This document shows, one piece after another, positions 7,225 to 13,852 of a DNA stretch of 64,000 bases. This DNA is from Oceanithermus desulfurans (GTDB taxonomy: Bacteria; Deinococcota; Deinococci; Deinococcales; Marinithermaceae). The stretch lies in NCBI RefSeq assembly GCF_014201675.1, contig NZ_JACHEZ010000001.1, forward strand, positions 124,001 through 188,000, in the 5' to 3' direction. Position 1 is the stretch's first letter. Every line of letters starts with the position of its first letter. A model generated the notes under the pieces. It saw only the letters and a program-made list of their open reading frames with translations, had not been told where the DNA came from and made no database searches. A program made the translations under genes and the position numbers.

Positions 7225-8354
7225 GGCGGGCGCTGGCGGGTATCGGTCTGACCGCGCTCGCGCTGGCCGCGGGGCCGCCGCTGCGGCTGCCCGCCGCGGT
7301 GGTCTGGATCGAGGCCGTCCCGTCCGGCGTCTACGCGCTCACCTCCGCGGGAACGGCCTGGCGGCTCGAGGCGGGCGGGGCCGTGCCGATCGCCGGCCGC
7401 TGGCGGCCCGGCTTCCTCACCGCCTGCGGCCCCGACGTGCTTGGGGTGACCCGCGCGGGCCGCCTCGGCCGCCTGGGAAACCCCGCGCGCTCGGACGTCG
7501 CCGTGGCCCCGGACGCCCGCCCCGCCTGTCGCGAGGGCAGGGTCTTCGCGCTGGGGCCTGGGGGCCGGGAGCTGCTGCGGCTGGGCCGCGACCTGGGGCT
7601 CGAGCTCCGGCGCTCTGCCGACGCCCTCCCCGATGCCCAGCCCGTCTGGGTCGAGGGGCCCCGGGGCTCCGCGCTCGCCCTGTTGACCGGGCCCACCGCC
7701 CGCTACCCGCACGGCGTGCTGGGCGACGGCCTCGAGGCCGGGGCCCTCACCCTCTTCGATCCCGAGACCCTCGAAGCCGTGGCCGGCTACCGCCCCGGAT
7801 CTCCGGCGGTGCTGGAGCAGCTGCGGGCGCTCCCGGCCGGCTCCGGGCGGGTGCTGGTGACGCGCTCGCGCCCCGACGCAGGCGCCGGACTGGTGCTGCT
7901 GGCGTGGCGCGAAGGCGGGCTGGCGCCGGTCGCCGAGGGGCGGCCCATGGGGCGCGGCTTCCGCTGGCTCAACGCCTTCGCGGCCGCACCCGACCGCGCC
8001 TATGCGGTGCACACGCCCCACCTCGGCGGCCCTTTGGCCGTCTACGCCCTGCCCGACCTGAGCCTCCGCACCCACGCCCTGGGGGTCACCGCCCACGCAC
8101 TGGGTTCGCGCAACCTCGATCTGGCCGTGCGCCTGGGCCGCGGCGCCGCGGGCGACGTGCTGGTGCTCGCCGGCTTCGGCGAGCCCGGGTTGGTCGTCGT
8201 CGACTGCGGCCCCGAGGTCTGCCGGGTGCGCCGCCGGCTGCCGCTGCCGGAGGCGCTCGCGTCCAACCTGGCCTTCGCCCCCGTCCCGCAGGGCTGGCGG
8301 GTCTACGCGGGCGGAGCGGGGGGCGGGGTCTTCGTCTTCGAGGTCCGGCGCTAG
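7221..8354 (+). CDS. Exported beta-propeller-like protein of unknown function
   Basis: 377-aa protein starting at GTG 7221, which overlaps the previous stop by 4 bp. A short hydrophobic leader (MRRALAGIGLTALALAAG) suggests export. The remainder is beta-rich with recurrent short hydrophobic strands separated by G/D/P turns (GVYALTSAGTAWRLEAGG, RVFALGPGGRELLRLGRD, GWRVYAGGAGGGVFVFEV), the texture of a six- or seven-bladed propeller. Two close cysteines, DCGPEVCRVR, occur near the C terminus. I do not recognise the family. The coupling to the discoidin-like gene suggests that the two products act together outside the membrane. Confidence 0.6.
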   Translation: MRRALAGIGLTALALAAGPPLRLPAAVVWIEAVPSGVYALTSAGTAWRLEAGGAVPIAGRWRPGFLTACGPDVLGVTRAGRLGRLGNPARSDVAVAPDARPACREGRVFALGPGGRELLRLGRDLGLELRRSADALPDAQPVWVEGPRGSALALLTGPTARYPHGVLGDGLEAGALTLFDPETLEAVAGYRPGSPAVLEQLRALPAGSGRVLVTRSRPDAGAGLVLLAWREGGLAPVAEGRPMGRGFRWLNAFAAAPDRAYAVHTPHLGGPLAVYALPDLSLRTHALGVTAHALGSRNLDLAVRLGRGAAGDVLVLAGFGEPGLVVVDCGPEVCRVRRRLPLPEALASNLAFAPVPQGWRVYAGGAGGGVFVFEVRR

Positions 8355-9337
8355 GGCTGGCGGGCGCGGCCCGAGTCGGGGTCGAGCATCAGCGGGCGGG
8401 TGTCCACCGCTTCGAAGTCCGACACCTTGACGCGCCGCAGCTCGGTCACCAGGGTGTCGTTGTCCCAGCGGTCGTCGGGTACGCCGCTGATGAACCCGTC
8501 GGCGCCGTTGTCGGCCAGGATCATCCCGTACTTCTTGAGCGCTTCGAGCAGAACCTGCACCTCGGGTGAGAACCCGCTCGTGTCGAAGTCGGCGCGTAGC
8601 CGCAGGCGCAGCCCCATCGGCGGCAGATCGGGGTCGGTGCGGCTCGAGGCGTAGTGGCGTGCCGGCCAGACGTAGGCCCGCTGGGTGCGCGAGGCCGTGA
8701 ACCGCAGGGCGTGCCGGATCTCGCCCGCGGCCACCTCGTCGTAGCGCACCAGCCCCGGCAGGATCGGCAGCCCGGCGGCGTCGGCGGAGGTCCAGCCGTC
8801 CGGCCGCAAGGCGTACCCCCTGAGGTCGAAGACGGCGCCGCTGCCCGCGCTCCAGCCCGCGGTGCCCTGCTCCACCGCGTAGAGCTCGTATAGGGTGCAG
8901 CTCGTGGTGTCGAGCGCCAGCAGGTGCCGGTCCGAACCGCCCTCGATCCGCGGGTCCGCGGGGATGGGGTAGGGGCCGGGGTCGCTCTCGTCGTCGTAGA
9001 GGAACGCGACCGGAACCCGGGGGGTGACGGCGTCCACCAGGTTGAAGGGGATGCCGATGGGTTCGCCCTCCCACAGGCCCGCGCCGAAGTCGGGGTGGAG
9101 GCCGGTGTCGGGGCCGATGCTGGCGATGTAGGCCGCAGAGTCGGGGTGGACGGGCAGGTCGTCCACGGGCGTGTTCCAGACGTGGTCGGCCGGGAAGACG
9201 GGGCAGCCGGCCAGGGTGGGCCCGCCCGAGCCGGGAGGGGCGTCCCCGGGGCCGGGCGCGGGGCGGCCGGCCGTGCAGGCGGCGGATAGCAACAGCAGCA
9301 TAAGTATACCTGGGTAACTCCAGAATCGCAGGCGCAT
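8351..9337 (-). CDS. Predicted lipoprotein of unknown function
   Basis: 328 aa with a lipoprotein leader whose Cys21 follows LLLLSAA. The mature part begins with a Pro/Gly-rich spacer, then CPVFPADHVWNTPVDDLPVHP and further blocks (GIPFNLVDA, RHLLALDTTSCTLYELY, GRARQP at the end) that read like a conserved secreted family found in several bacterial phyla; I cannot assign a function. Its stop codon and that of the converging upstream gene share the palindrome CTAG at 8351-8354. A TACACT box ends 5 nt before the ATG, so the mRNA may be leaderless. Confidence 0.65.
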   Translation of the reverse strand: MRLRFWSYPGILMLLLLSAACTAGRPAPGPGDAPPGSGGPTLAGCPVFPADHVWNTPVDDLPVHPDSAAYIASIGPDTGLHPDFGAGLWEGEPIGIPFNLVDAVTPRVPVAFLYDDESDPGPYPIPADPRIEGGSDRHLLALDTTSCTLYELYAVEQGTAGWSAGSGAVFDLRGYALRPDGWTSADAAGLPILPGLVRYDEVAAGEIRHALRFTASRTQRAYVWPARHYASSRTDPDLPPMGLRLRLRADFDTSGFSPEVQVLLEALKKYGMILADNGADGFISGVPDDRWDNDTLVTELRRVKVSDFEAVDTRPLMLDPDSGRARQP

Positions 9338-9342
9338 ACCTT

Positions 9343-9348
9343 AGTGTA
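9343..9348 (-). promoter_or_regulatory. -10 box TACACT of the lipoprotein gene
   Basis: TACACT on the minus strand ends 5 nt before the start ATG at 9337, close to the leaderless spacing seen at other genes in this window. Confidence 0.4.
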
Positions 9349-9362
9349 ATGGTTACCGAACA

Positions 9363-9397
9363 AACGGCGCCGCCCGTCCGGACCGGGTGGCGCCGTT
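9363..9397 (-). terminator. Terminator of the SQR-like/DUF1641 operon
   Basis: Outer 9-bp stem AACGGCGCC / GGCGCCGTT enclosing a second GC-rich inverted repeat. On the minus strand it is followed by TGTTCGG. It lies 15 nt past the DUF1641 stop codon. Confidence 0.6.
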
Positions 9398-9411
9398 GGC
9401 AGGAGGGAGGA

Positions 9412-9840
9412 CTAGCGGGGTTCGTACTCGTCCATCGCCTTGCCCAGGTTCTTGGCGAGCTCCAGGAGGAAGCCCAGCCCCTTCTGCACGCCGGGGTCGC
9501 TCAGGTATTTGAGCGCACCGAACATGCCCACCTTGGGCGTTTCCTTGGGGTTGGTCTGGGCCAGCGCCTCGACGAGCGGGCCCATCAGGTGCACGAGGTT
9601 GTGGCGGATCTTGGGCACGTGCGTGGGCGGCATGTTCTTGATGGGGTCCATCGCCGCCTCGGCCAGGGCGGCCCCGCGGATGACCTCGCGCTCGCCGGCG
9701 ATGTGCTCGAGCAGCAGGTCGCCGTTGGTGGTCATCTCGGTGAAGATGCCCAGGTAGCCCCCCACCTTCAACTGCCGCGCCAAGCGGATGAGTTCTTCTA
9801 CGGTCTTGGCGTCTTCTTCGGTGATCGTAATCTCGGCCAT
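9412..9840 (-). CDS. DUF1641 family protein
   Basis: 142-aa soluble helical protein with DUF1641 features: an acidic N-terminal helix (TITEEDAKTVEELIRLARQL) and the core GPLVEALAQTNPKETPKVGMF followed by GALKYLSDPGVQKGLGFLLELAKNLG. DUF1641 proteins are often encoded next to sulfide:quinone oxidoreductase-like flavoproteins in archaea and bacteria, and that is the case here with a 10-bp gap. The biochemical role is unknown; a membrane-association or assembly partner for the flavoprotein is a reasonable guess. The start follows AAGGAGGAAGCC. Confidence 0.8.
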   Translation of the reverse strand: MAEITITEEDAKTVEELIRLARQLKVGGYLGIFTEMTTNGDLLLEHIAGEREVIRGAALAEAAMDPIKNMPPTHVPKIRHNLVHLMGPLVEALAQTNPKETPKVGMFGALKYLSDPGVQKGLGFLLELAKNLGKAMDEYEPR

Positions 9841-9850
9841 GGCTTCCTCC

Positions 9851-11011
9851 TTACCTCAGGGCGTCGAGCCAGCCCCGGTAGAACGAGTCCTTCATCAACC
9901 GGACCATCGGGCCGGTCGCCACGGTGTAGCAGGCGTGGCCCCACTTGCCCTCCTCGGGGATCCACCAGTACTCGCAGTTGCCCGCGAAGCCCGACTCGAA
10001 GCTGTGGCCCATGCAGAGGGTGTCGCCGTAGGAGGGGATCATGTAGCCGCCCAGGGCCTCGTTGAGGATGCTGGCGCCGGCGATCACCGCGGCGTTGTGG
10101 ATGGGCACGCCGGCGGTGAGCAGGCCGACCGGTGGCATCGCGTGCTCGCCCACCAGGTAGACCTCGGGATGCTCGGGGTGCTTGAAGAGGGGACCGGTGA
10201 CCACCGACCAGCGCGGATCGCCGGGGTGGGCCAGACCGTTGTCGGCCAGCACCTTGGGCAGCCGCGAAGGCGGCGACTTGATGAGCAGGTCGTACTCGTA
10301 TTCCCCGTGCTTGGTCACGACCTTGTTCTCGGTCACCTCGAGCAGCTGCTCGAAGCCGGTGACGTAGTTGATCCCGGTGCGCTTGAAGCGGCGCTTGAAG
10401 AAGCGGTCCAGCCCCTCGCCCAGCGCCATGCGGATGGCGTCGGCGGGGTAGAGGATGGTGATCTCCGGGTGCTGACCGCGGGCCTCGAAGTAGGCGCGCA
10501 GGTTGAGCGCCATCTCGGGCGGGTAGATGCCGCAGCGGAAGGGCAGCTCGGGCACCAGGAAGACGATCTTCTTGCCCTTGAAGGTGGCCAGCTGCTGCTT
10601 GAGCTCGAGCGCGCCTTCCTCGGTGTAGTTGTGATAGCCGTACCGGTCGAGGCCCTTGTAGTCGCTCCAGCCGTAGGCCGTACCCAGGGCGATGACCAGG
10701 AAGTCGTAATCGAAGTTCTGGCCGCTCTCGGTGACCACTTTCTTGCCCGCGAGGTCGAAGGTCTTGACCGGGTCCACCACCACCTTGAACCCATAGGCCT
10801 TCTCGGCGTTCTTGATGGGGGCCCAGGTCTCCTCGGGGCTGGCGGTGCCCAGGGCCACTTCGGACCAGAGCGGGGGCATGTAATGTTTTTCGCTGGCGGA
10901 GATCAGGGTGACGTCGAGGTCACGCCCCAACCGCGTGGCTTCCGTTTGCACCATGCGGGCAGCGACCAGACCGCCGCTGCCACCGCCTACCACGACCACT
11001 TTCTTTGCCAT
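9851..11011 (-). CDS. Sulfide:quinone oxidoreductase-like FAD protein
   Basis: 386-aa FAD-dependent pyridine-nucleotide-disulfide oxidoreductase superfamily member. The N-terminal dinucleotide motif VVVGGGSGGLVAARM (about residues 5-19), the second strand block FDYDFLVIALGT (about 100-111) and the C-terminal flavin site VYLVGEHAMPPVGLLTAGVP are present. Cys occurs in ELPFRCGIYPPEM (about 163) and again at DTLCMGHSFESG and FAGNCEYWW. The family oxidises sulfide or NADH and reduces membrane quinone; the Cys positions and DUF1641 neighbour favour the SQR side, but the substrate is not proven. A strong GGAGG site precedes the ATG. The gene heads a two-gene operon ending at the terminator at 9363-9397. 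Confidence 0.75.
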   Translation of the reverse strand: MAKKVVVVGGGSGGLVAARMVQTEATRLGRDLDVTLISASEKHYMPPLWSEVALGTASPEETWAPIKNAEKAYGFKVVVDPVKTFDLAGKKVVTESGQNFDYDFLVIALGTAYGWSDYKGLDRYGYHNYTEEGALELKQQLATFKGKKIVFLVPELPFRCGIYPPEMALNLRAYFEARGQHPEITILYPADAIRMALGEGLDRFFKRRFKRTGINYVTGFEQLLEVTENKVVTKHGEYEYDLLIKSPPSRLPKVLADNGLAHPGDPRWSVVTGPLFKHPEHPEVYLVGEHAMPPVGLLTAGVPIHNAAVIAGASILNEALGGYMIPSYGDTLCMGHSFESGFAGNCEYWWIPEEGKWGHACYTVATGPMVRLMKDSFYRGWLDALR

Positions 11012-11052
11012 AGCTTCCTCCAGGGCGCGTAGCGCCAGGTAATCACCACCAT

Positions 11053-11066
11053 AGTAGGCAGCTACT
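11053..11066 (-). promoter_or_regulatory. Possible operator in the SQR-like operon promoter
   Basis: The inverted repeat AGTAG-CTGC-CTACT overlaps TACTAT, the best -10 candidate on the minus strand. Upstream there is a short direct repeat (GTACC-T-GTACC). The arrangement suggests repressor binding, but the repeat is short and no regulator is encoded nearby. Confidence 0.25.
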
Positions 11067-11127
11067 CATACAAGGTACAGGTACGTATGTCTTTCTTTGG
11101 GTCATCTTGGCCGGACCGTCCCCGCCG

Positions 11128-11133
11128 TAGAAT
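11128..11133 (+). promoter_or_regulatory. -10 box TAGAAT, leaderless xth transcript
   Basis: TAGAAT ends 6 nt before the ATG at 11140, and there is no ribosome binding site. Confidence 0.6.
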
Positions 11134-11139
11134 CGGGGT

Positions 11140-11898
11140 ATGAAGCTGGCCAGCTGGAACGTCAACGGCCTGCGTGCGGCGCTGAAAAAGGGCTTCTGGG
11201 ACGTGGTCCGCGGCCTCGACGCCGACGTGCTGGGCCTGCAGGAGACGCGCGCGGACGATCCCCCCGAGCTACCCCAAGGCTTCGAAGATTACCGCTGGTA
11301 CTGGAACGCCGGCGAGCGCAAGGGGTACGCGGGGGTGGCGGTGCTGGCCCGCGTCCCGCCCCTGAACGTGAGCTACGGGATCGGCCACGACGCGTTCGAC
11401 GAGGAGGGGCGGGTCGTCACCCTTGAGTACCCGCACTACTACGTGGTCAACGCTTACTTCCCCAACGCCGGGCGCGGGCTGCCGCGGCTGGGGTACAAGC
11501 TCGCCTTCGACCAGGCCATCGAGGCCTACCTCGAAGGCCTGCGCGCCAGGAAGGGCGTGGTCCTCATGGGCGACCTCAACGTCGCCCACCGCGAGATCGA
11601 CATCGCCCGCCCCAAGCAGAACCAGAAGAGCGCCGGCTTCACCCCCGAGGAACGGGCCTGGATCGACGCCTTCCTGAAGAAGGGCTGGGTGGACACCTTC
11701 CGCCACCTGCATCCGGACGAGACGGGGGCCTACACCTGGTGGACCTACCGCTTCAACGCCCGCGCCAAGAACATCGGCTGGCGCATCGACTACATCCTTA
11801 TCTCCGAAGACCTGCTGCCCCGTCTGCGGGACGCCTACATCTACTACGACGCCTACGCTTCGGACCACGTCCCGGTCGTGGCCGTGCTCGACGTTTAA
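11140..11898 (+). CDS. xth: Exodeoxyribonuclease III
   Basis: 252-aa Mg-dependent AP endonuclease / 3'-phosphodiesterase of base-excision repair (endonuclease-exonuclease-phosphatase fold). Motifs in order: KLASWNVNGLRAALKKGF (Asn for metal/phosphate), LGLQETRAD (catalytic Glu), VVNAYFPNAGRG, VLMGDLNVAHREIDIARPK (catalytic Asp/Asn pair), the recognition loop YTWWTYRFNARAKNIGWRID, and the terminal SDHVPVVAVLDV (His/Asp). The length is standard. The start is set by the leaderless -10 box. The stop is 22 bp before the next gene. Confidence 0.95.
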   Translation: MKLASWNVNGLRAALKKGFWDVVRGLDADVLGLQETRADDPPELPQGFEDYRWYWNAGERKGYAGVAVLARVPPLNVSYGIGHDAFDEEGRVVTLEYPHYYVVNAYFPNAGRGLPRLGYKLAFDQAIEAYLEGLRARKGVVLMGDLNVAHREIDIARPKQNQKSAGFTPEERAWIDAFLKKGWVDTFRHLHPDETGAYTWWTYRFNARAKNIGWRIDYILISEDLLPRLRDAYIYYDAYASDHVPVVAVLDV

Positions 11899-11919
11899 GC
11901 TGGGAAGGGGAGGGAAACC

Positions 11920-13083
11920 GTGTCCGTGTTTCGTTTCGCCGGCCGCACGGCCCGCATGGAAAACCCGATCATCCGGCAGTTGCTCAAGCTGGGGCAGCGC
12001 GAGGGGGTGATCTCGCTCGCGGGGGGCATTCCCGCGGCCGAGACCTTCCCGGTGCCCGAGATCGCCGAGGCCTCGCGGAAGGCGCTCGAGCGCCTGGGGA
12101 GCGCGGCGCTGCAGTACAGCCCCACCGAGGGGCTCGCGCCGCTGCGCGAATACATCGCCCGGCGCCGGGGGGTCGCGCCCGAGCAGGTGCTCGTCACCTC
12201 GGGCTCGCAGCAGGGGCTCGACCTGATCGGCCGCGTCTTCCTCGACGAGGGCGACGCGGTGCTGGTGGAGCGCCCCACCTACATGGGCGCCTTGCAGGCC
12301 TGGAACGTCTACGACGCCCGCTACCGCGAGGTGCCCACCGACTCAGGGGGGCTGGTGCCCGAGGCGCTGCCCGAGGAGCCGGTGAAGCTCGCCTACGTCC
12401 TGCCCAACTTTCAGAACCCCACGGGCAGCCTGCTGCCCGAAGCCCGGCGGGAGGCCGTGCTCGCCTGGGCAAGGGAGCGCGGCGTGCTCGTGGCGGAAGA
12501 CGACCCCTACGGCCACCTCTACTTTGGCGACCCGCCCCCGGCCAGCCTGCAGCGCCGCTGGCCCGAAGGGGTGCTCTACCTGGGGACGTTTTCCAAGATC
12601 GTTGCCCCGGGGCTGCGCATGGGCTACGTGATCGGGCCCGAAGAGGTGATCCACGCCCTCGCCCAGGCCAAACAGGCGGCCGACCTGCACAGCCAGGCCT
12701 TCGGGCAGGCCATCCTCGCCGAGCTCGCCGAGGCGGGGGTGATCGAGCGTCAGGAAGAGCGCACCCGGAACCTCTACCGGGCGCGCGCGGAAAAGCTGCT
12801 GGCACTGCTCGAGGCCCACATGCCCGAGGGGGTGCGCTGGGCCCCGCCGCACGGGGGCATGTTCGTCTGGCTCACCCTGCCCGAGGGGGTGGACACGCTG
12901 GCCCTCTTCGAGCGCGCGGTCGAACAGGGGGTGGCCTACGTGCCCGGACCTGTCTTCGCCGCCACCGGGGGCCTCGCCAACGCGCTGCGCCTCACCTTCG
13001 TGAGCGTGCCCGAGGAACAGATGGAAGAGGGCGTGCGCCGGCTGGCGGCGGTGCTGGAAAAGGCCCTCGCTGCCCGGGCCTGA
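11920..13083 (+). CDS. PLP-dependent aminotransferase, LysN-like (2-aminoadipate aminotransferase family)
   Basis: 387-aa fold-type I aminotransferase. Key elements: substrate loop ISLAGGIPAAETFP, LQYSPTEGLAPLREYIARR, TSGSQQGLDLIGRVFLD, the PLP-contacting PNFQNPTGSL and EDDPYGHLYF, and the Schiff-base lysine in YLGTFSKIVAPGLRMGYV. It closely resembles Thermus LysN, which transaminates 2-oxoadipate in the AAA lysine pathway and also accepts Leu/Ile/Val and aromatic substrates. No other lysine genes are nearby, so the main substrate is uncertain. The GTG start follows GGGGAGGG at good spacing. It may be co-transcribed with xth. Confidence 0.85.
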   Translation: MSVFRFAGRTARMENPIIRQLLKLGQREGVISLAGGIPAAETFPVPEIAEASRKALERLGSAALQYSPTEGLAPLREYIARRRGVAPEQVLVTSGSQQGLDLIGRVFLDEGDAVLVERPTYMGALQAWNVYDARYREVPTDSGGLVPEALPEEPVKLAYVLPNFQNPTGSLLPEARREAVLAWARERGVLVAEDDPYGHLYFGDPPPASLQRRWPEGVLYLGTFSKIVAPGLRMGYVIGPEEVIHALAQAKQAADLHSQAFGQAILAELAEAGVIERQEERTRNLYRARAEKLLALLEAHMPEGVRWAPPHGGMFVWLTLPEGVDTLALFERAVEQGVAYVPGPVFAATGGLANALRLTFVSVPEEQMEEGVRRLAAVLEKALAARA

Positions 13084-13100
13084 GGTGTTTCCTATATCAG

Positions 13101-13123
13101 GGGGTGGGTTCGAAGCCCGCCCC
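13101..13123 (+). terminator. Hairpin terminator after the aminotransferase gene
   Basis: GGGGTGGG / CCCGCCCC 8-bp stem (one G-T pair) with a 7-nt loop, 17 nt past the stop codon and followed by TTGCTTGCT. Confidence 0.5.
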
Positions 13124-13348
13124 TTGCTTGCTAATGTGAACCCGAGAGGCTCATTTGGCGTCCAAACGGCCCTCGGGCACCGCGCACCCGCTCCCATTGC
13201 AAGGTCGCGGGCGGCCATAGAACGGTGGTCGTGCGTTAAACGGGCGTGCAAGACAAAACTGCAATTCCTCGCAAAAACCTTCAACAAAGGTCTTCGTTTC
13301 TCGTTGCGCCTGGGTTCGCCTTCCGTAAACCCGTCTTCTCGGAAGCCT
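13124..13348. other. Non-coding gap, no feature seen
   Basis: About 225 bp of lower GC than the flanking genes. It contains A/T-richer runs (GCAAAAACCTTCAACAAAGG) but I find no gene, tRNA or clear hairpin terminator for the converging DUF123 gene. Confidence 0.35.
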
Positions 13349-13852
13349 TCAGGAGCCGGGGAGCAACGGAAGTGGGGCGGGTGCCCAGAGCACGTGGCTG
13401 CCGCCGGGGCGGTCGCCCGCGCCCAGGCCCGGGGCCAGGGGCTCGGCCCCCAGGGCGCGCAGGGCCTCTTCCAGAAAGGCCTCACGCGGCGCGTCGCCGT
13501 AGAAGAGGTAGACCGCGGCGAGCTCCGCGTCCGACTCCATCAGGTGGTCGGCGTGCCAGTGGAGCGTCTTGCGCGCGGGTGGGCGCACGGCCCAGCCGAG
13601 GCCTTCGAAGTGGCGCAGCAGCTCCGCGCGCAGCCGGTGGGGCGGGCCGGCCGCGCGGGTGGCGTGGCGCAACAGGCGGCTGGGCAGCCGCCCCGCGAGC
13701 GCCGAGCCCAGGTAGTAGACGCGGCCGGGGGCGAGCGCGAAGACCCGGCCGCCCTGGAAGCGGCCGAAGCTCAGCTCGAGCGGCGCCTCCAGCGCCAGCT
13801 CGAGCACGTAGGCCCCGCTCTTTTGCGGCTCGCCGTAGGCGTGGATGCTCAC
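13349..13852 (-). CDS. DUF123 (GIY-YIG-like) domain protein
   Basis: 167-aa protein matching the DUF123 pattern: GAYVLELAL at about residues 13-21, GRVYYLGSAL at about 44-53, an Arg/His-rich helix (LPSRLLRHATRAAGPPHRLR), KTLHWHADHLM at about 94-104 and the closing GGSHVLW. DUF123 is related to GIY-YIG endonucleases, so a nucleic-acid role is possible, but the family is uncharacterised and the catalytic Arg/Glu set is not clearly complete. The GTG start overlaps the acs stop by 4 bp, making it the last gene of that operon. Confidence 0.75.
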   Translation of the reverse strand: MSIHAYGEPQKSGAYVLELALEAPLELSFGRFQGGRVFALAPGRVYYLGSALAGRLPSRLLRHATRAAGPPHRLRAELLRHFEGLGWAVRPPARKTLHWHADHLMESDAELAAVYLFYGDAPREAFLEEALRALGAEPLAPGLGAGDRPGGSHVLWAPAPLPLLPGS

